Below, piece by piece: positions 44,917-54,326 of a stretch of DNA of 64,000 nucleotides. Within the stretch, counting starts at the first letter, position 1. Each line of letters starts with the position of its first letter. The stretch covers positions 186,001-250,000 of the forward strand of contig NZ_JBGIYY010000004.1 of the NCBI RefSeq assembly GCF_041380235.1, read 5' to 3'. The DNA is from Glaciecola sp041380235 (lineage in GTDB: Bacteria; Pseudomonadota; Gammaproteobacteria; Enterobacterales; Alteromonadaceae). The notes beneath the pieces were generated by a model. That model had not been told where the DNA came from and searched no databases. It saw only the letters and a list, made by a program, of their open reading frames with translations. The position numbers were made by a program, and so were the translations under genes.

Positions 44917-47007
44917 ATGACTCACAGTATCACCCGTATATCTTCGCAAGAGGCCTTAGTCGACTTGCACGCACTCCCACAGTTTTCAAAAATATCACCT
45001 GTAAATATTGTTCAAAGTGTCCAAGATGCGATTGCAAAGTGCAAAGATACAGTGGAGTCGGTGGTCGAAAACGGCGAGATAAGCTACCAGAATTTGATTG
45101 AGAGACTGGATCAAGCCGACGATGAACTTAGTCAACTTTGGTCGCCAATTGGGCATATGAATTCGGTGCTTAGTTCAGATGAATTGCGAGAGGCTCACGA
45201 TGCCTGCTTGCCCTTGCTGTCAGAGTATTCAACCTACTTAGGTCAACACGAAAAGCTATGTGCGCTATATCAAGCACTACAAAAAAGTGAGCATTACGCT
45301 AACCTAAGCCCACCGCAAAAAAAGGTGCTGGATAATGCAGTGAGAGACTTTACGCTTTCGGGTGTGGCTCTGCCTGCCGATAAAAAACAACGATTTGCAG
45401 AAATTCGCAGCCAAATGTCTGACTTGTCGTCGACATTCTCAAATAATGTGATGGACGCCACACTTCATTACAGTAAGCATATTGTTGACGAGTCAGCGCT
45501 ATCGGGACTGCCAGAGTCGGCTAAAGAAGCGGCTGCGCAAGCTGCGCAACAAAAAGACTTAACAGGCTATATTTTCACTTTAGATATACCCAGTTATTTG
45601 CCCATCATGATGTATGCCGACGACGCTGCATTGCGCGAAGAAATATATCGTGCTTACAGCACTCGGGCGTCCTCATTAGATGCGTCTAATGGCAAGTTTG
45701 ACAATACCGACAATATTAACAAAACACTTGCCTTACGATCTGAAATTTCGCAGCTATTAGGTTTTGATAATTATTCAGAATATTCCTTAGCAACCAAAAT
45801 GGCGGAGTCTACCGAACAAGTCATCGGATTTTTAGAAGACTTAGCCATACGCTCTAAACCTCAAGCCGAGCAAGACGTAGCCGAATTGAAAGCCTACGCT
45901 GAAAAAGAATTCGGTGTAAAAGAGCTTAACGCTTGGGATTACACTTACTATTCTGAAAAGCTAAAACAGCAAAAGTATGCGGTCTCTGATGAAGAACTGC
46001 GCCCATACTTTCCTGAAGACAAAGTAATTTCTGGCTTATTCGAGGTAGTTTCACGTCTATATTCGTTAACGATTGTAGAAGTGGAAGGAGTGGACACTTG
46101 GCACAAAGACGTACGCTTTTTCGAAATTCGTGATACACAGGTCGATGGCAGCATTGGCGGGCTGCGCGGCAGCTTTTATTTAGATTTATATGCACGAGCG
46201 AAAAAGCGCGGCGGTGCATGGATGGATGAATGTCGCGTGAAGCGCACAACTGCAGATGGTACTGTGCAATCGCCCGTGGCGTATCTAACGTGTAACTTCA
46301 ATGCGCCAGTGGGTAAGAAACCTGCGCTATTTACCCACGATGAAGTAGTGACTTTATTCCACGAATTTGGTCATGGAATACACCACATGCTTACAAAAGT
46401 GACGGTAGGGGGTGTGTCGGGCATCAATGGCGTGGCCTGGGATGCTGTCGAGTTGCCCAGTCAGTTTTTAGAAAACTGGTGCTGGGAGCCTGAGGCTTTA
46501 GCGTTTTTGTCGGGGCATTATGAAACCGGTGAGCCGCTACCTAAAGATTTATTGGGCAAGCTGCTTGCTGCTAAAAACTTTCAGTCAGCGATGCAGATGC
46601 TGCGCCAGCTAGAGTTCAGCTTGTTTGACTTTACCTTGCACCAGTTACCTGCAGATGCTGCGAACGTGCGTAAGGTGTTAAACGAAGTTCGTGAGAAAGT
46701 GTCAGTGATCATGCCGCCTGAATTTAATCGTTTTGAAAATAGCTTTGGTCATATTTTTGCTGGTGGTTATGCGGCGGGCTACTACAGCTATAAGTGGGCA
46801 GAGGTACTATCGTCGGATGCGTTTTCTAAATTTGAAGAAGAAGGTATATTCAATCCTGATACAGGCCGCAGTTTCTTAGAGAATATTTTAGAGAAAGGCG
46901 GCTCTCAGGAACCCATGGAGCTATTTGTTGCGTTTAGAGGACGTGAGCCAAGTATAGACGCTTTGCTGCGTCACAGTGGTATTACCGGCGACGCACAGGC
47001 GGCTTAA
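44917..47007 (+). CDS. prlC: Oligopeptidase A, M3 family
   Basis: Cytoplasmic zinc metallopeptidase that degrades oligopeptides, including signal peptides. The zinc site is HEFGHGIHHM near residue 485, with the third ligand Glu in the ELPSQFLENW region. ATG 44917 with AGGT upstream gives 696 residues, close to E. coli PrlC (680); an earlier in-frame start at 44878 would add 13 hydrophobic residues that do not belong to the family. Divergent from gor across 212 bp. Confidence 0.94.
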   Translation: MTHSITRISSQEALVDLHALPQFSKISPVNIVQSVQDAIAKCKDTVESVVENGEISYQNLIERLDQADDELSQLWSPIGHMNSVLSSDELREAHDACLPLLSEYSTYLGQHEKLCALYQALQKSEHYANLSPPQKKVLDNAVRDFTLSGVALPADKKQRFAEIRSQMSDLSSTFSNNVMDATLHYSKHIVDESALSGLPESAKEAAAQAAQQKDLTGYIFTLDIPSYLPIMMYADDAALREEIYRAYSTRASSLDASNGKFDNTDNINKTLALRSEISQLLGFDNYSEYSLATKMAESTEQVIGFLEDLAIRSKPQAEQDVAELKAYAEKEFGVKELNAWDYTYYSEKLKQQKYAVSDEELRPYFPEDKVISGLFEVVSRLYSLTIVEVEGVDTWHKDVRFFEIRDTQVDGSIGGLRGSFYLDLYARAKKRGGAWMDECRVKRTTADGTVQSPVAYLTCNFNAPVGKKPALFTHDEVVTLFHEFGHGIHHMLTKVTVGGVSGINGVAWDAVELPSQFLENWCWEPEALAFLSGHYETGEPLPKDLLGKLLAAKNFQSAMQMLRQLEFSLFDFTLHQLPADAANVRKVLNEVREKVSVIMPPEFNRFENSFGHIFAGGYAAGYYSYKWAEVLSSDAFSKFEEEGIFNPDTGRSFLENILEKGGSQEPMELFVAFRGREPSIDALLRHSGITGDAQAA

Positions 47008-47042
47008 CGCACTTAGTGGGCTTTGTTGAGACAAGGGTTTTT

Positions 47043-47744
47043 ATGGCAATAGAACATTTTGACGCGATTTACCAGCGCGTATGCGAGCGTAAAGGCAGCA
47101 AGGCGATGGTGGAATCTTTGCTGTCAGCGCCACTTTCTAAACAGGATTTGGCCGGTGTTCCTGACGATCGTTTTCTGGCTGAGTTTACTAAAAAAGTCTT
47201 TCAATCTGGCTTTGTGTGGCGTGTAGTCAGACAAAAATGGCCCGATTTTGAGGAAGTGTTCTGGGGCTTTGATGTGGATAAACTGCTGCTTATGCCAGAT
47301 GAAATGGTTGAGAAAAAAGCGACGGACCCTAAAATTATTCGGAATTTGTCAAAAGTACGCACGATTCGCGAGAATGCGCTGATGATAAAAGAAGTTAGCC
47401 GAGAGCATGGCAGTTTTGGCCAGTTTGTCGCGAAGTGGGATAGTCACGATGTAATTAGCCTATGGGATTACCTGAAAACCCATGGAGCCAGACTAGGGGG
47501 TAATACTGGTCCTTACGCTTTGCGATTTTTAGGCGCCGATACCTTTTTATTATCTCGCGATGTAGAAGCGTACTTTGTTCAACACAAAATCATCTCAGGC
47601 TCGGTGCGCTCAAAGCGCAGCCTCAACGCTATTCAGAGTGCATTTAATAGCTGGCAAGAGCAAAGCGGGCGCTCACTAACAGAGCTCTCGCAATTACTGG
47701 CGTACAGTTCGGGCGATAATTATGTTGGAATGCAGGAAAATTAG
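47043..47744 (+). CDS. DNA-3-methyladenine glycosylase I-like protein
   Basis: A 233-residue protein of the HhH-GPD superfamily that resembles DNA-3-methyladenine glycosylase I (Tag), though longer than Tag (187). Tag-like segments include FQSGFVWRVVRQKWP and the NLSKVRTIRENA helix. I did not verify the zinc-binding cysteines of Tag. ATG 47043 is chosen for AAGGG six bases upstream; a GTG at 47016 is in frame. A role in base excision of alkylated DNA is inferred. It follows prlC by 35 bp and precedes the SLOG-type gene. Confidence 0.75.
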   Translation: MAIEHFDAIYQRVCERKGSKAMVESLLSAPLSKQDLAGVPDDRFLAEFTKKVFQSGFVWRVVRQKWPDFEEVFWGFDVDKLLLMPDEMVEKKATDPKIIRNLSKVRTIRENALMIKEVSREHGSFGQFVAKWDSHDVISLWDYLKTHGARLGGNTGPYALRFLGADTFLLSRDVEAYFVQHKIISGSVRSKRSLNAIQSAFNSWQEQSGRSLTELSQLLAYSSGDNYVGMQEN

Positions 47745-47866
47745 TTAGGCACAGCCTTTCCATAGTTGTTTTACTTATTGATAATATTTGAGTTTATCTC
47801 TATGTCGTGCATACTTTGTTTAGCGTATTTGAACATCGATTTTTTATAGCAAGGGCTGCAAGCAAT

Positions 47867-49576
47867 ATGACATCGACATTGCCATTAAATATTGGTATCA
47901 CTGGACATCGTGATATCCCTAGTAAAGATCATGCTAAACTACAGAAGACCATCATTGATGAGCTAAATAGCATTCAAAAGCGCTTTCCAAACACCACAAT
48001 CAATGTGTTATGTGGGCTAGCTGAAGGAGCTGATCAACTAGCGGCAAATGCCGCGCTGAGCCAAAACGTAAATGTGATAGCAGTATTACCGTTTGAGCAA
48101 AGTAAATACGAAAAAGACTTTACGAGTCCTAATGCCTTGTCTGACTTTAGGAAACTATTGAAGAGATGCACTGATATCAGAGTTTGCCAAACTACTGCTC
48201 ACTTGCAAGATGAAGAGGCTTATTCCAAACTCGGCCAAACATTGGTTAGCTGTTGCGATATTGTCTTTGCCTTGTGGGATGGCATGATTGAAGTAGATAA
48301 AGAAACAAAAACGAACAATGCACTTCCCGGTGGCACAGCAGATGTGGTCACTATGTGCGTTGCGGGCATTATGGATGAAAACAGCCTGCTATTTTCAAAA
48401 CCAAATCAAACATACTGTAAATGGCTAGTAACTAATAGAGAGCAGCATGAGTCCTTGCCTTGCACTATTGCATCTGAAAAAGAAATAGGTACGTGGAAAA
48501 AGCTGCCCATTTCAGGCAACCAAGATGAGGCCATTTTAGAGGATATTTTAAATAAAATAGAACGCTTTAACCTCGATTCGGCGATGATTCCTCAGCAAGA
48601 TAAGGATGCCAGCGTTACTTACCTTCTGGGTTCGGTAGAAGCTAAAGCCCTTTTTCCGAGTATTCAAAAGCTTATTGACACTTATAGTGTGGCTGACTGT
48701 TTGGCACAAGCTCGGCAAAAACAACGGATTTTCTCCCTCAAACTGATCACCATGCTGTCTTTTATCGCAATTGCTGCGCAGCAGGTGTATGTGAGTCTTT
48801 ATGCGACCGTTGGTTGGTTTGTTGCCCACCTCGCATTGGTGCTATTGGTAATCACAATTTATCGCTTGTTTTTTGCTGGAACCGAATCAAAAGAGGAGCA
48901 ATTTGTTGAATGGCGAGTGTTTGCCGAAAATTTAAGAGTTCAAATATTTTGGCATATAGCGGGTATCCCTGATAAATGTGCGAATAATTATCGGACGACC
49001 AAATTTAACGAAATGGACTGGATAATAGATAATCTTAATAAGCTATGCTTTACCGTTGATCCGCCGAAGGACGCCAATGTGGCCTTCGTCAAAGAGCAGT
49101 GGATTGCCGATCAGCGTGACTACTTTTACGGAGAAAAAGGCAAAAGCGGCAGAGCTGCCCAGCTTTTGTCCAAATCCAATCAATATAAAAAAAGCTCAAT
49201 GGTCTTTTTTTTACTCGCGCTAATAGCAATGGCGTTCAGTACCTTTAAAATTAAGCTAAACCTTCTACCAATGCTTTCGGACGATATGTTTTTTATCATT
49301 GTGGCCTTGTTGTTTATCGGCTCCGCTTTGTTTAAGACTTTTTCAGTGCAAATGGGTTTTGAGGAGTTGAGTCAGCGTTACCTAAGAACTGGTTACTTTT
49401 TTCAACAGGCAATTAATAGAATGGACTTACTCGATAGGCAAAAAGCCAAAGGGCAAACGCATGCTATTGAAAAATACCAAAATGTAATCAAAATTATTGG
49501 TGTCGAAGCACTAAGTGAAAATGCAGCCTGGCTACAGTTGCACAAAATGAACGCCTATCAGGTGCAGATTACTTAA
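47867..49576 (+). CDS. Predicted SLOG domain-4TM (SLATT-like) membrane protein
   Basis: A 569-residue protein. Residues 5-165 look like a SLOG/LOG-type Rossmann domain: GITGHRD (10-16), LCGLAEGADQLAA (48-60), DIVFALWDG (131-139) and GGTADVV (155-161) give the usual G-x-G-HR, AEGAD and GGT pattern of nucleotide-binding LOG and DprA relatives. Two pairs of TM helices follow, near residues 290-335 and 445-490, then a cytoplasmic helix ending in a segment VEALSENAAWLQLHK that resembles the SLATT-type C-terminus. SLOG-SLATT pairs have been predicted by Burroughs, Aravind and colleagues as nucleotide-sensing, membrane-acting conflict effectors. Start 47867 is chosen because it follows AAGGG and begins at the domain; 47807 is an alternative. 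No nucleotidyltransferase partner is adjacent. Confidence 0.6.
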   Translation: MTSTLPLNIGITGHRDIPSKDHAKLQKTIIDELNSIQKRFPNTTINVLCGLAEGADQLAANAALSQNVNVIAVLPFEQSKYEKDFTSPNALSDFRKLLKRCTDIRVCQTTAHLQDEEAYSKLGQTLVSCCDIVFALWDGMIEVDKETKTNNALPGGTADVVTMCVAGIMDENSLLFSKPNQTYCKWLVTNREQHESLPCTIASEKEIGTWKKLPISGNQDEAILEDILNKIERFNLDSAMIPQQDKDASVTYLLGSVEAKALFPSIQKLIDTYSVADCLAQARQKQRIFSLKLITMLSFIAIAAQQVYVSLYATVGWFVAHLALVLLVITIYRLFFAGTESKEEQFVEWRVFAENLRVQIFWHIAGIPDKCANNYRTTKFNEMDWIIDNLNKLCFTVDPPKDANVAFVKEQWIADQRDYFYGEKGKSGRAAQLLSKSNQYKKSSMVFFLLALIAMAFSTFKIKLNLLPMLSDDMFFIIVALLFIGSALFKTFSVQMGFEELSQRYLRTGYFFQQAINRMDLLDRQKAKGQTHAIEKYQNVIKIIGVEALSENAAWLQLHKMNAYQVQIT

Positions 49577-49723
49577 GTGTTGTTAAATCGTTGTCAAAAA
49601 ACAGATGTGGCTAACGAGCACAAAGATCATTACATCGCACTTACAACGGAATAAGCAGACATCGTTTAATATCCCACGTATTTACGCTACACTTATCGAC
49701 ACTATATCAATGAGTTAATTCCT

Positions 49724-50506
49724 ATGACCACCGAAAGCGTAAATGCCCCCACGCAACCCGAAAATAACGACACCACTGACTTTGGATTTAAGCAAGTTAA
49801 TAAGGCTGAGAAGGTGTCGATGGTCGCAGATGTATTTCACTCCGTAGCCGCAAAATATGATGTAATGAATGATTTAATGTCGATGGGCATTCATCGTTTA
49901 TGGAAGCGCTACACCATTGATTGCAGTGGCGTAAAATCGGGTCAACGGGTACTCGATTTAGCTGGTGGTACCGGCGATTTAGCTGCTAAGTTTAGCCGTA
50001 TCGTCGGTCCAAAGGGGCAGGTCGTGTTAGCTGACATAAACCATTCGATGTTGAAAGTGGGCAAGGAGAAGCTCACCAATATGGGCATCATCGGCAATAT
50101 CGACTACGTGCAGGCAAATGCTGAAAGTTTGCCGTTTCCCGACAATCATTTTGATTTAATCACAATTGCCTTTGGCTTACGCAATGTTACCGACAAGTCG
50201 GCTGCGCTGGCGAGTATGTTTAGAGTGTTAAAGCCGGGTGGTCGCTTATTGGTCTTGGAGTTTTCCAAACCGACCAGCGAAGCGTTAAGCAAAGTCTACG
50301 ATACCTATTCGTTTCATATTCTTCCGCGCATGGGCCAGCTTGTTGCCAATGATGCTGAAAGCTATCGTTATTTGGCTGAATCTATTCGCATGCACCCAGA
50401 CCAAGAAACACTTAAATCCATGATGCAAGACGTAGGCTTTGAGCAAACTACTTATGATAACTTAACAGGTGGTATTGTTGCTCTCCATCGAGGGTTTAAA
50501 TTCTAG
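49724..50506 (+). CDS. ubiE: Ubiquinone/menaquinone methyltransferase UbiE
   Basis: SAM-dependent C-methyltransferase of the ubiquinone and menaquinone pathways. The 260-residue product (E. coli 251) has KVSMVADVFHSVAAKYDVMNDLMS near the N-terminus, split over residues 28-51, the SAM motif VLDLAGGTGDLAA near residue 79 and FGLRNVTDK near 148. It ends one base before ubiJ. A 147-bp upstream gap should hold the promoter, but no convincing one stands out. Confidence 0.97.
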   Translation: MTTESVNAPTQPENNDTTDFGFKQVNKAEKVSMVADVFHSVAAKYDVMNDLMSMGIHRLWKRYTIDCSGVKSGQRVLDLAGGTGDLAAKFSRIVGPKGQVVLADINHSMLKVGKEKLTNMGIIGNIDYVQANAESLPFPDNHFDLITIAFGLRNVTDKSAALASMFRVLKPGGRLLVLEFSKPTSEALSKVYDTYSFHILPRMGQLVANDAESYRYLAESIRMHPDQETLKSMMQDVGFEQTTYDNLTGGIVALHRGFKF

Positions 50507-51151
50507 ATGCCTGCAAATCAAGCGCTTTGTGCGCTAATTGAACTGTCCATAAATCAAGCCTTAGCAGCTTCTTTAAATGGCAAAGAGCTGATTGCTCCAC
50601 TCGCTGACAAACGGTGTATTTTATTTTTGCAAGAGCTAGAAACAACGCTGGCTTTCCAGTTTTCGAGTGAGCGCATTGACGTGCTCAGCTTAGATACTGT
50701 TGAGCCTGAGTATTTGCAAGAAATGCCCGATGATGAAAGCTACATTTCCGTTTCCCTTTTTGCGCTACCAGAGCTAAAAAAAACCAGTCAACTAACCAAG
50801 TTAATTAAGCAAGGTAAGCTTGATTTTTATGGCGATTTAGGAATTGTTCAAAAGTTTTCTCAGGTATTCGCCAACATCGAATTTGATATTGAAGAAAGTC
50901 TTTCACACTACATTGGCGATGCGTCCGCTTACACCGTTATGAGTCAATCCAAGAAGTGGCAAACGCATGCGAAAAAACAAGTGGCTTTGTTCATGCAAAT
51001 GGTCTCTGACGCCGCGCTAGAAGAAAAACCCATTGCGGTTCGCCCGATTATGCTGGCAAACTTTGTAGATGAAGTCCGGCTACTTAAAATGGACACTGAG
51101 CGCCTTGAGGCGAAACTCAATCAATTTGCGTTAGCAAGGGAAAATAAATGA
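50507..51151 (+). CDS. ubiJ: Ubiquinone biosynthesis accessory factor UbiJ
   Basis: Accessory protein that holds the Ubi complex and binds lipid through an SCP2 domain. The 214-residue product matches E. coli UbiJ (201). An SCP2-like domain covers about residues 15-110, followed by an amphipathic helical C-terminus. Identity rests on position between ubiE and ubiB and length. It starts right after the ubiE stop and overlaps ubiB by 4 bp. Confidence 0.9.
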   Translation: MPANQALCALIELSINQALAASLNGKELIAPLADKRCILFLQELETTLAFQFSSERIDVLSLDTVEPEYLQEMPDDESYISVSLFALPELKKTSQLTKLIKQGKLDFYGDLGIVQKFSQVFANIEFDIEESLSHYIGDASAYTVMSQSKKWQTHAKKQVALFMQMVSDAALEEKPIAVRPIMLANFVDEVRLLKMDTERLEAKLNQFALARENK

Positions 51152-52779
51152 AAATTGGTCGGATGTATCGTATTGGCAGCGTTTTGCTTGAGCACGGCTT
51201 AGATGAGCTTATCCCAAAACGATTTAGACCTTGGTATTTTAGGTTTTGGCGTAAGTGTCTGTTTTGGTTGCCCAATAAGCACAAAGGTGAATCACAAGGG
51301 CGCAGGTTGCGTTTGGCTTTGGAAACGTTGGGCCCAGTTTATACAAAGTTTGGGCAAATGCTATCGACCCGCCGAGATTTATTAACGCCCGATATAGCCA
51401 ATGAATTGATGTTGCTTCAAGATAAAGTCCCGCCCTTTGACTCAAGCTTAGCTCAGAATATCATCAAAGATTCCTTGGGTATAAAAGACTTGAACGAGCT
51501 GTTTGATAACTTTGATCCCAAGCCACTTGCTTCCGCTTCGGTTGCTCAAGTACATAGTGCAAGACTCAAAGAAAACAATGAAGAAATCGTAATCAAAGTG
51601 TTACGTCCCGGCATTAAGCAAACCATTGAGCTAGACGTGGATTTGATTCTGTCTTTTGCAAAAATAGTTCAACGCTGGCTGCCTGATGGCAAAAGGCTTA
51701 GGCCAGTTGAAGTGGTAACAGAATATCGCCGAACTATTCTAGACGAGCTGGACTTGCTGCGCGAAGCGGCAAACGGTATTCAGATCAAACGTAACTTTGA
51801 AGGCTCTGCCGCCTTGTATGTGCCACATTTTTACAGCGATTATTGCACTAAAAATGTGATTGTTTTAGAGCGCATTTACGGCATTCCTGTGTCTGATATA
51901 GATGCGTTGATTGCCCAAGGAACTAATCTTAAAATTCTTGCGGAGCGCGGTGTAGAGTTGTTTTTTACCCAAGTATTTCGGGATAGCTTCTTTCACGCAG
52001 ACATGCATCCAGGTAACATTTTCGTTTCTTACGAACATCCCGAGGATCCTAAGTATATCGGCATTGATTACGGTATCGTAGGTACCTTAAATAAAGAAGA
52101 TAAGCGATATTTAGCCGAAAATTTTATTGCGTTTTTTAATCGAGACTATCGCAAAGTTGCGCAACTCCATGTCGATTCTGGGTGGGTGCCGGCGAACATT
52201 AATGTAGATGATTTTGAAATGGGTATTCGGACAGTATGTGAGCCCATCTTTCAAAAGCCGCTTGCCGATATTTCATTCGGTAATGTGCTAATGCAACTAT
52301 TCAATACTGCCCGTAGATTTGATATGACGGTTCAGCCGCAGTTAGTGCTGCTGCAAAAAACACTCCTATACGTAGAAGGCTTAGGACGGCAGTTGTATCC
52401 TCAACTTGATCTCTGGAAAACTGCTAAACCCTTTCTTGAGAATTGGATGAAAGATCAAATTGGGCCTAAGGCTATGTTCAATCAAATTAAAGAAAATCTA
52501 CCGTTTTGGTCTGAAAAGCTGCCTGAAATGCCAGACTTAATATATGACACCATGCGGCAAGTAAAACTACTGCCGCGCCAACTCGAAAAGCAACACAAAG
52601 AAGAGTTAGCGCAACGTGCACGAATTCAGCAGGCTCGAATTAATGGTCATTTAGCCATCGTATTTAGTGTTGGGACCTTAGCTGCGCACTTGCTCGGTCA
52701 GCATCATCTGTATAGTCTAGGATTAGGGCTTATTGCTGTTGTGGCTTGGTACCGTTCGTTCAAGCTACTTTCAGAGTAG
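51148..52779 (+). CDS. ubiB: Ubiquinone biosynthesis protein UbiB
   Basis: Atypical protein-kinase-like (ADCK) ATPase needed for ubiquinone synthesis. The 543-residue product (E. coli 546) has the KxGQ-type motif TKFGQMLSTRRDL near residue 70, the Ala-rich nucleotide loop ASASVAQVHSARL near residue 130, DMHPGNIF for the catalytic loop near 285 and IDYGIVG for the metal-binding Asp near 306. Two TM helices end the protein. It is the last gene of the ubiE-ubiJ-ubiB operon and stops 11 bp from the convergent gppA stop. Confidence 0.96.
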   Translation: MKIGRMYRIGSVLLEHGLDELIPKRFRPWYFRFWRKCLFWLPNKHKGESQGRRLRLALETLGPVYTKFGQMLSTRRDLLTPDIANELMLLQDKVPPFDSSLAQNIIKDSLGIKDLNELFDNFDPKPLASASVAQVHSARLKENNEEIVIKVLRPGIKQTIELDVDLILSFAKIVQRWLPDGKRLRPVEVVTEYRRTILDELDLLREAANGIQIKRNFEGSAALYVPHFYSDYCTKNVIVLERIYGIPVSDIDALIAQGTNLKILAERGVELFFTQVFRDSFFHADMHPGNIFVSYEHPEDPKYIGIDYGIVGTLNKEDKRYLAENFIAFFNRDYRKVAQLHVDSGWVPANINVDDFEMGIRTVCEPIFQKPLADISFGNVLMQLFNTARRFDMTVQPQLVLLQKTLLYVEGLGRQLYPQLDLWKTAKPFLENWMKDQIGPKAMFNQIKENLPFWSEKLPEMPDLIYDTMRQVKLLPRQLEKQHKEELAQRARIQQARINGHLAIVFSVGTLAAHLLGQHHLYSLGLGLIAVVAWYRSFKLLSE

Positions 52780-52790
52780 ACATTAGTCAA

Positions 52791-54299
52791 CTACTCGATA
52801 AGCAATTGCCAACCTGCTTTATGTTGTAGCCAGCATTCGTGTACTAATTCGGTATGGATCAGCGGATGGGCAAGCTTCATATTTTTAATGAATGATAAGT
52901 GCCACACTCCCTTATCGTCAATAGTTAGGTCAAGCTCTGGCACGGCATCGTCTTTTCTTCGATTGACTAAAATCACGCTAATACGCAATATACGCACGGC
53001 GTTTATCAACATTTCTTGCAAGGCTAGTTTGTAATTTGTGAGCACTGATAAATCAATTTCTTGCCTGTGCATTCTGACTAAATCAGTGATCATCATGCGC
53101 TGCAGAGAGGTGAAACCGGTGAGTTCAACGTGACTTAATATATATGCGCCATGCTCATGATAAGCTTTGAATCCGATGTGCAGACCTAGTTCATGCAATG
53201 CAGCAGCGGTAGCGGTAATGACTTCAGTATCAAAGTCACAAAACGTTGTTTGTTTGCACATTTGCCGACAAAGCTTAGCGGCCACATTTTTTGCTCTACG
53301 GCTATGAGCAGGATCGATATGAAAACGAGAAACTAGTTGGTTGATCCCTTGCTCTCGGCGATCGCTCTTTTGATAATTTTCGAGCATGCCATAGAGAATA
53401 CCTTCGCGAAGTGCGCCTCCTGAAATTTGCATATTTTCAATCTGGAGTGTTTCAAACAGTGCGATTAATATGGCTAATCCACTTGGAAAAATAGCCTGTC
53501 TTGCCGGTACTAAACCTTCGATATTAAGTTTTCCAAGATGTTTTGCTGCAATACATTGATGCATTAGGTTATGCAAATAGCTCAAACGAATGGCATCATT
53601 TATGCCTTGTTTAACTAATATACCAGTGACTGCTTGAGGCGTGCCAGAGGCCCCTAGGCATTGCTCCCAATCAAAACACAAAAAGGTATCTCGGTGGGCC
53701 TCAATCTCACTCTTTGCTTGGTCAATAGCGCCCTCAAAACCGCGGATAGTAATTTCGCCGTCGGCAAAATACCGCTCCATATAGGTGACACAGCCCATAT
53801 TTAAGCTGGTTAAATATACTGGCTGCAGATCACGCCCTATAATAACTTCAGTGCTCGCGCCGCCGATATCTATGACCAATGAATTGCCTTGGTTTGCAGA
53901 GGTATAAGCGACGCCCAAATATATTTGTTTGGCTTCTTCTTCGCCGCTTATAATAGAGACTTTGTGATTAAGAATCGTTTCTGCAGGGGCGATGAAATCA
54001 GCGACGTTGCGTGCTAAGCGCAAGGTTGCCGTTGCTACGATTTTGATGTTTTTGGGTGGAATGTCCTGTAACTTTTCGGCGAAATTTCGCAGGCAGTTAA
54101 GGCCGCGCTCAATGCTTTCCTTACTTAAGTGATTGTCTTCATCGAGCCCTGCAGCCAGTCTTACTTTTTGTTTGTTTTTACTGACAATTTGCACGCTGCC
54201 AGACAGCACGCGCACAATTACCATGTGAAAACTATTTGAACCTAAATCAACAGCGGCATAATACTCATCTTGTATTGCCGGTAATTGAAATTCGCCCAT
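52791..54299 (-). CDS. gppA: Guanosine pentaphosphatase/exopolyphosphatase GppA
   Basis: Ppx/GppA-family phosphohydrolase that converts pppGpp to ppGpp and may degrade polyphosphate. The 502-residue product has the ASKHA-type N-terminus AAVDLGSNSFHMVI at about residues 15-28 and a second phosphate loop VIDIGGASTEVI near 144; a C-terminal helical HD-like domain follows. GppA is favoured over Ppx by its place next to rhlB-trxA-rho, as in E. coli. It starts 27 bp after the rhlB stop. Confidence 0.88.
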   Translation of the reverse strand: MGEFQLPAIQDEYYAAVDLGSNSFHMVIVRVLSGSVQIVSKNKQKVRLAAGLDEDNHLSKESIERGLNCLRNFAEKLQDIPPKNIKIVATATLRLARNVADFIAPAETILNHKVSIISGEEEAKQIYLGVAYTSANQGNSLVIDIGGASTEVIIGRDLQPVYLTSLNMGCVTYMERYFADGEITIRGFEGAIDQAKSEIEAHRDTFLCFDWEQCLGASGTPQAVTGILVKQGINDAIRLSYLHNLMHQCIAAKHLGKLNIEGLVPARQAIFPSGLAILIALFETLQIENMQISGGALREGILYGMLENYQKSDRREQGINQLVSRFHIDPAHSRRAKNVAAKLCRQMCKQTTFCDFDTEVITATAAALHELGLHIGFKAYHEHGAYILSHVELTGFTSLQRMMITDLVRMHRQEIDLSVLTNYKLALQEMLINAVRILRISVILVNRRKDDAVPELDLTIDDKGVWHLSFIKNMKLAHPLIHTELVHECWLQHKAGWQLLIE

Positions 54300-54326
54300 A
54301 TATACTGCTCTACTATATCTTAATGT

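Noticed and set aside
47745..49723. Genomic island around the SLOG-type gene
   Set aside because: No integrase, transposase, direct repeats or tRNA borders, and the base composition by eye matches neighbours.
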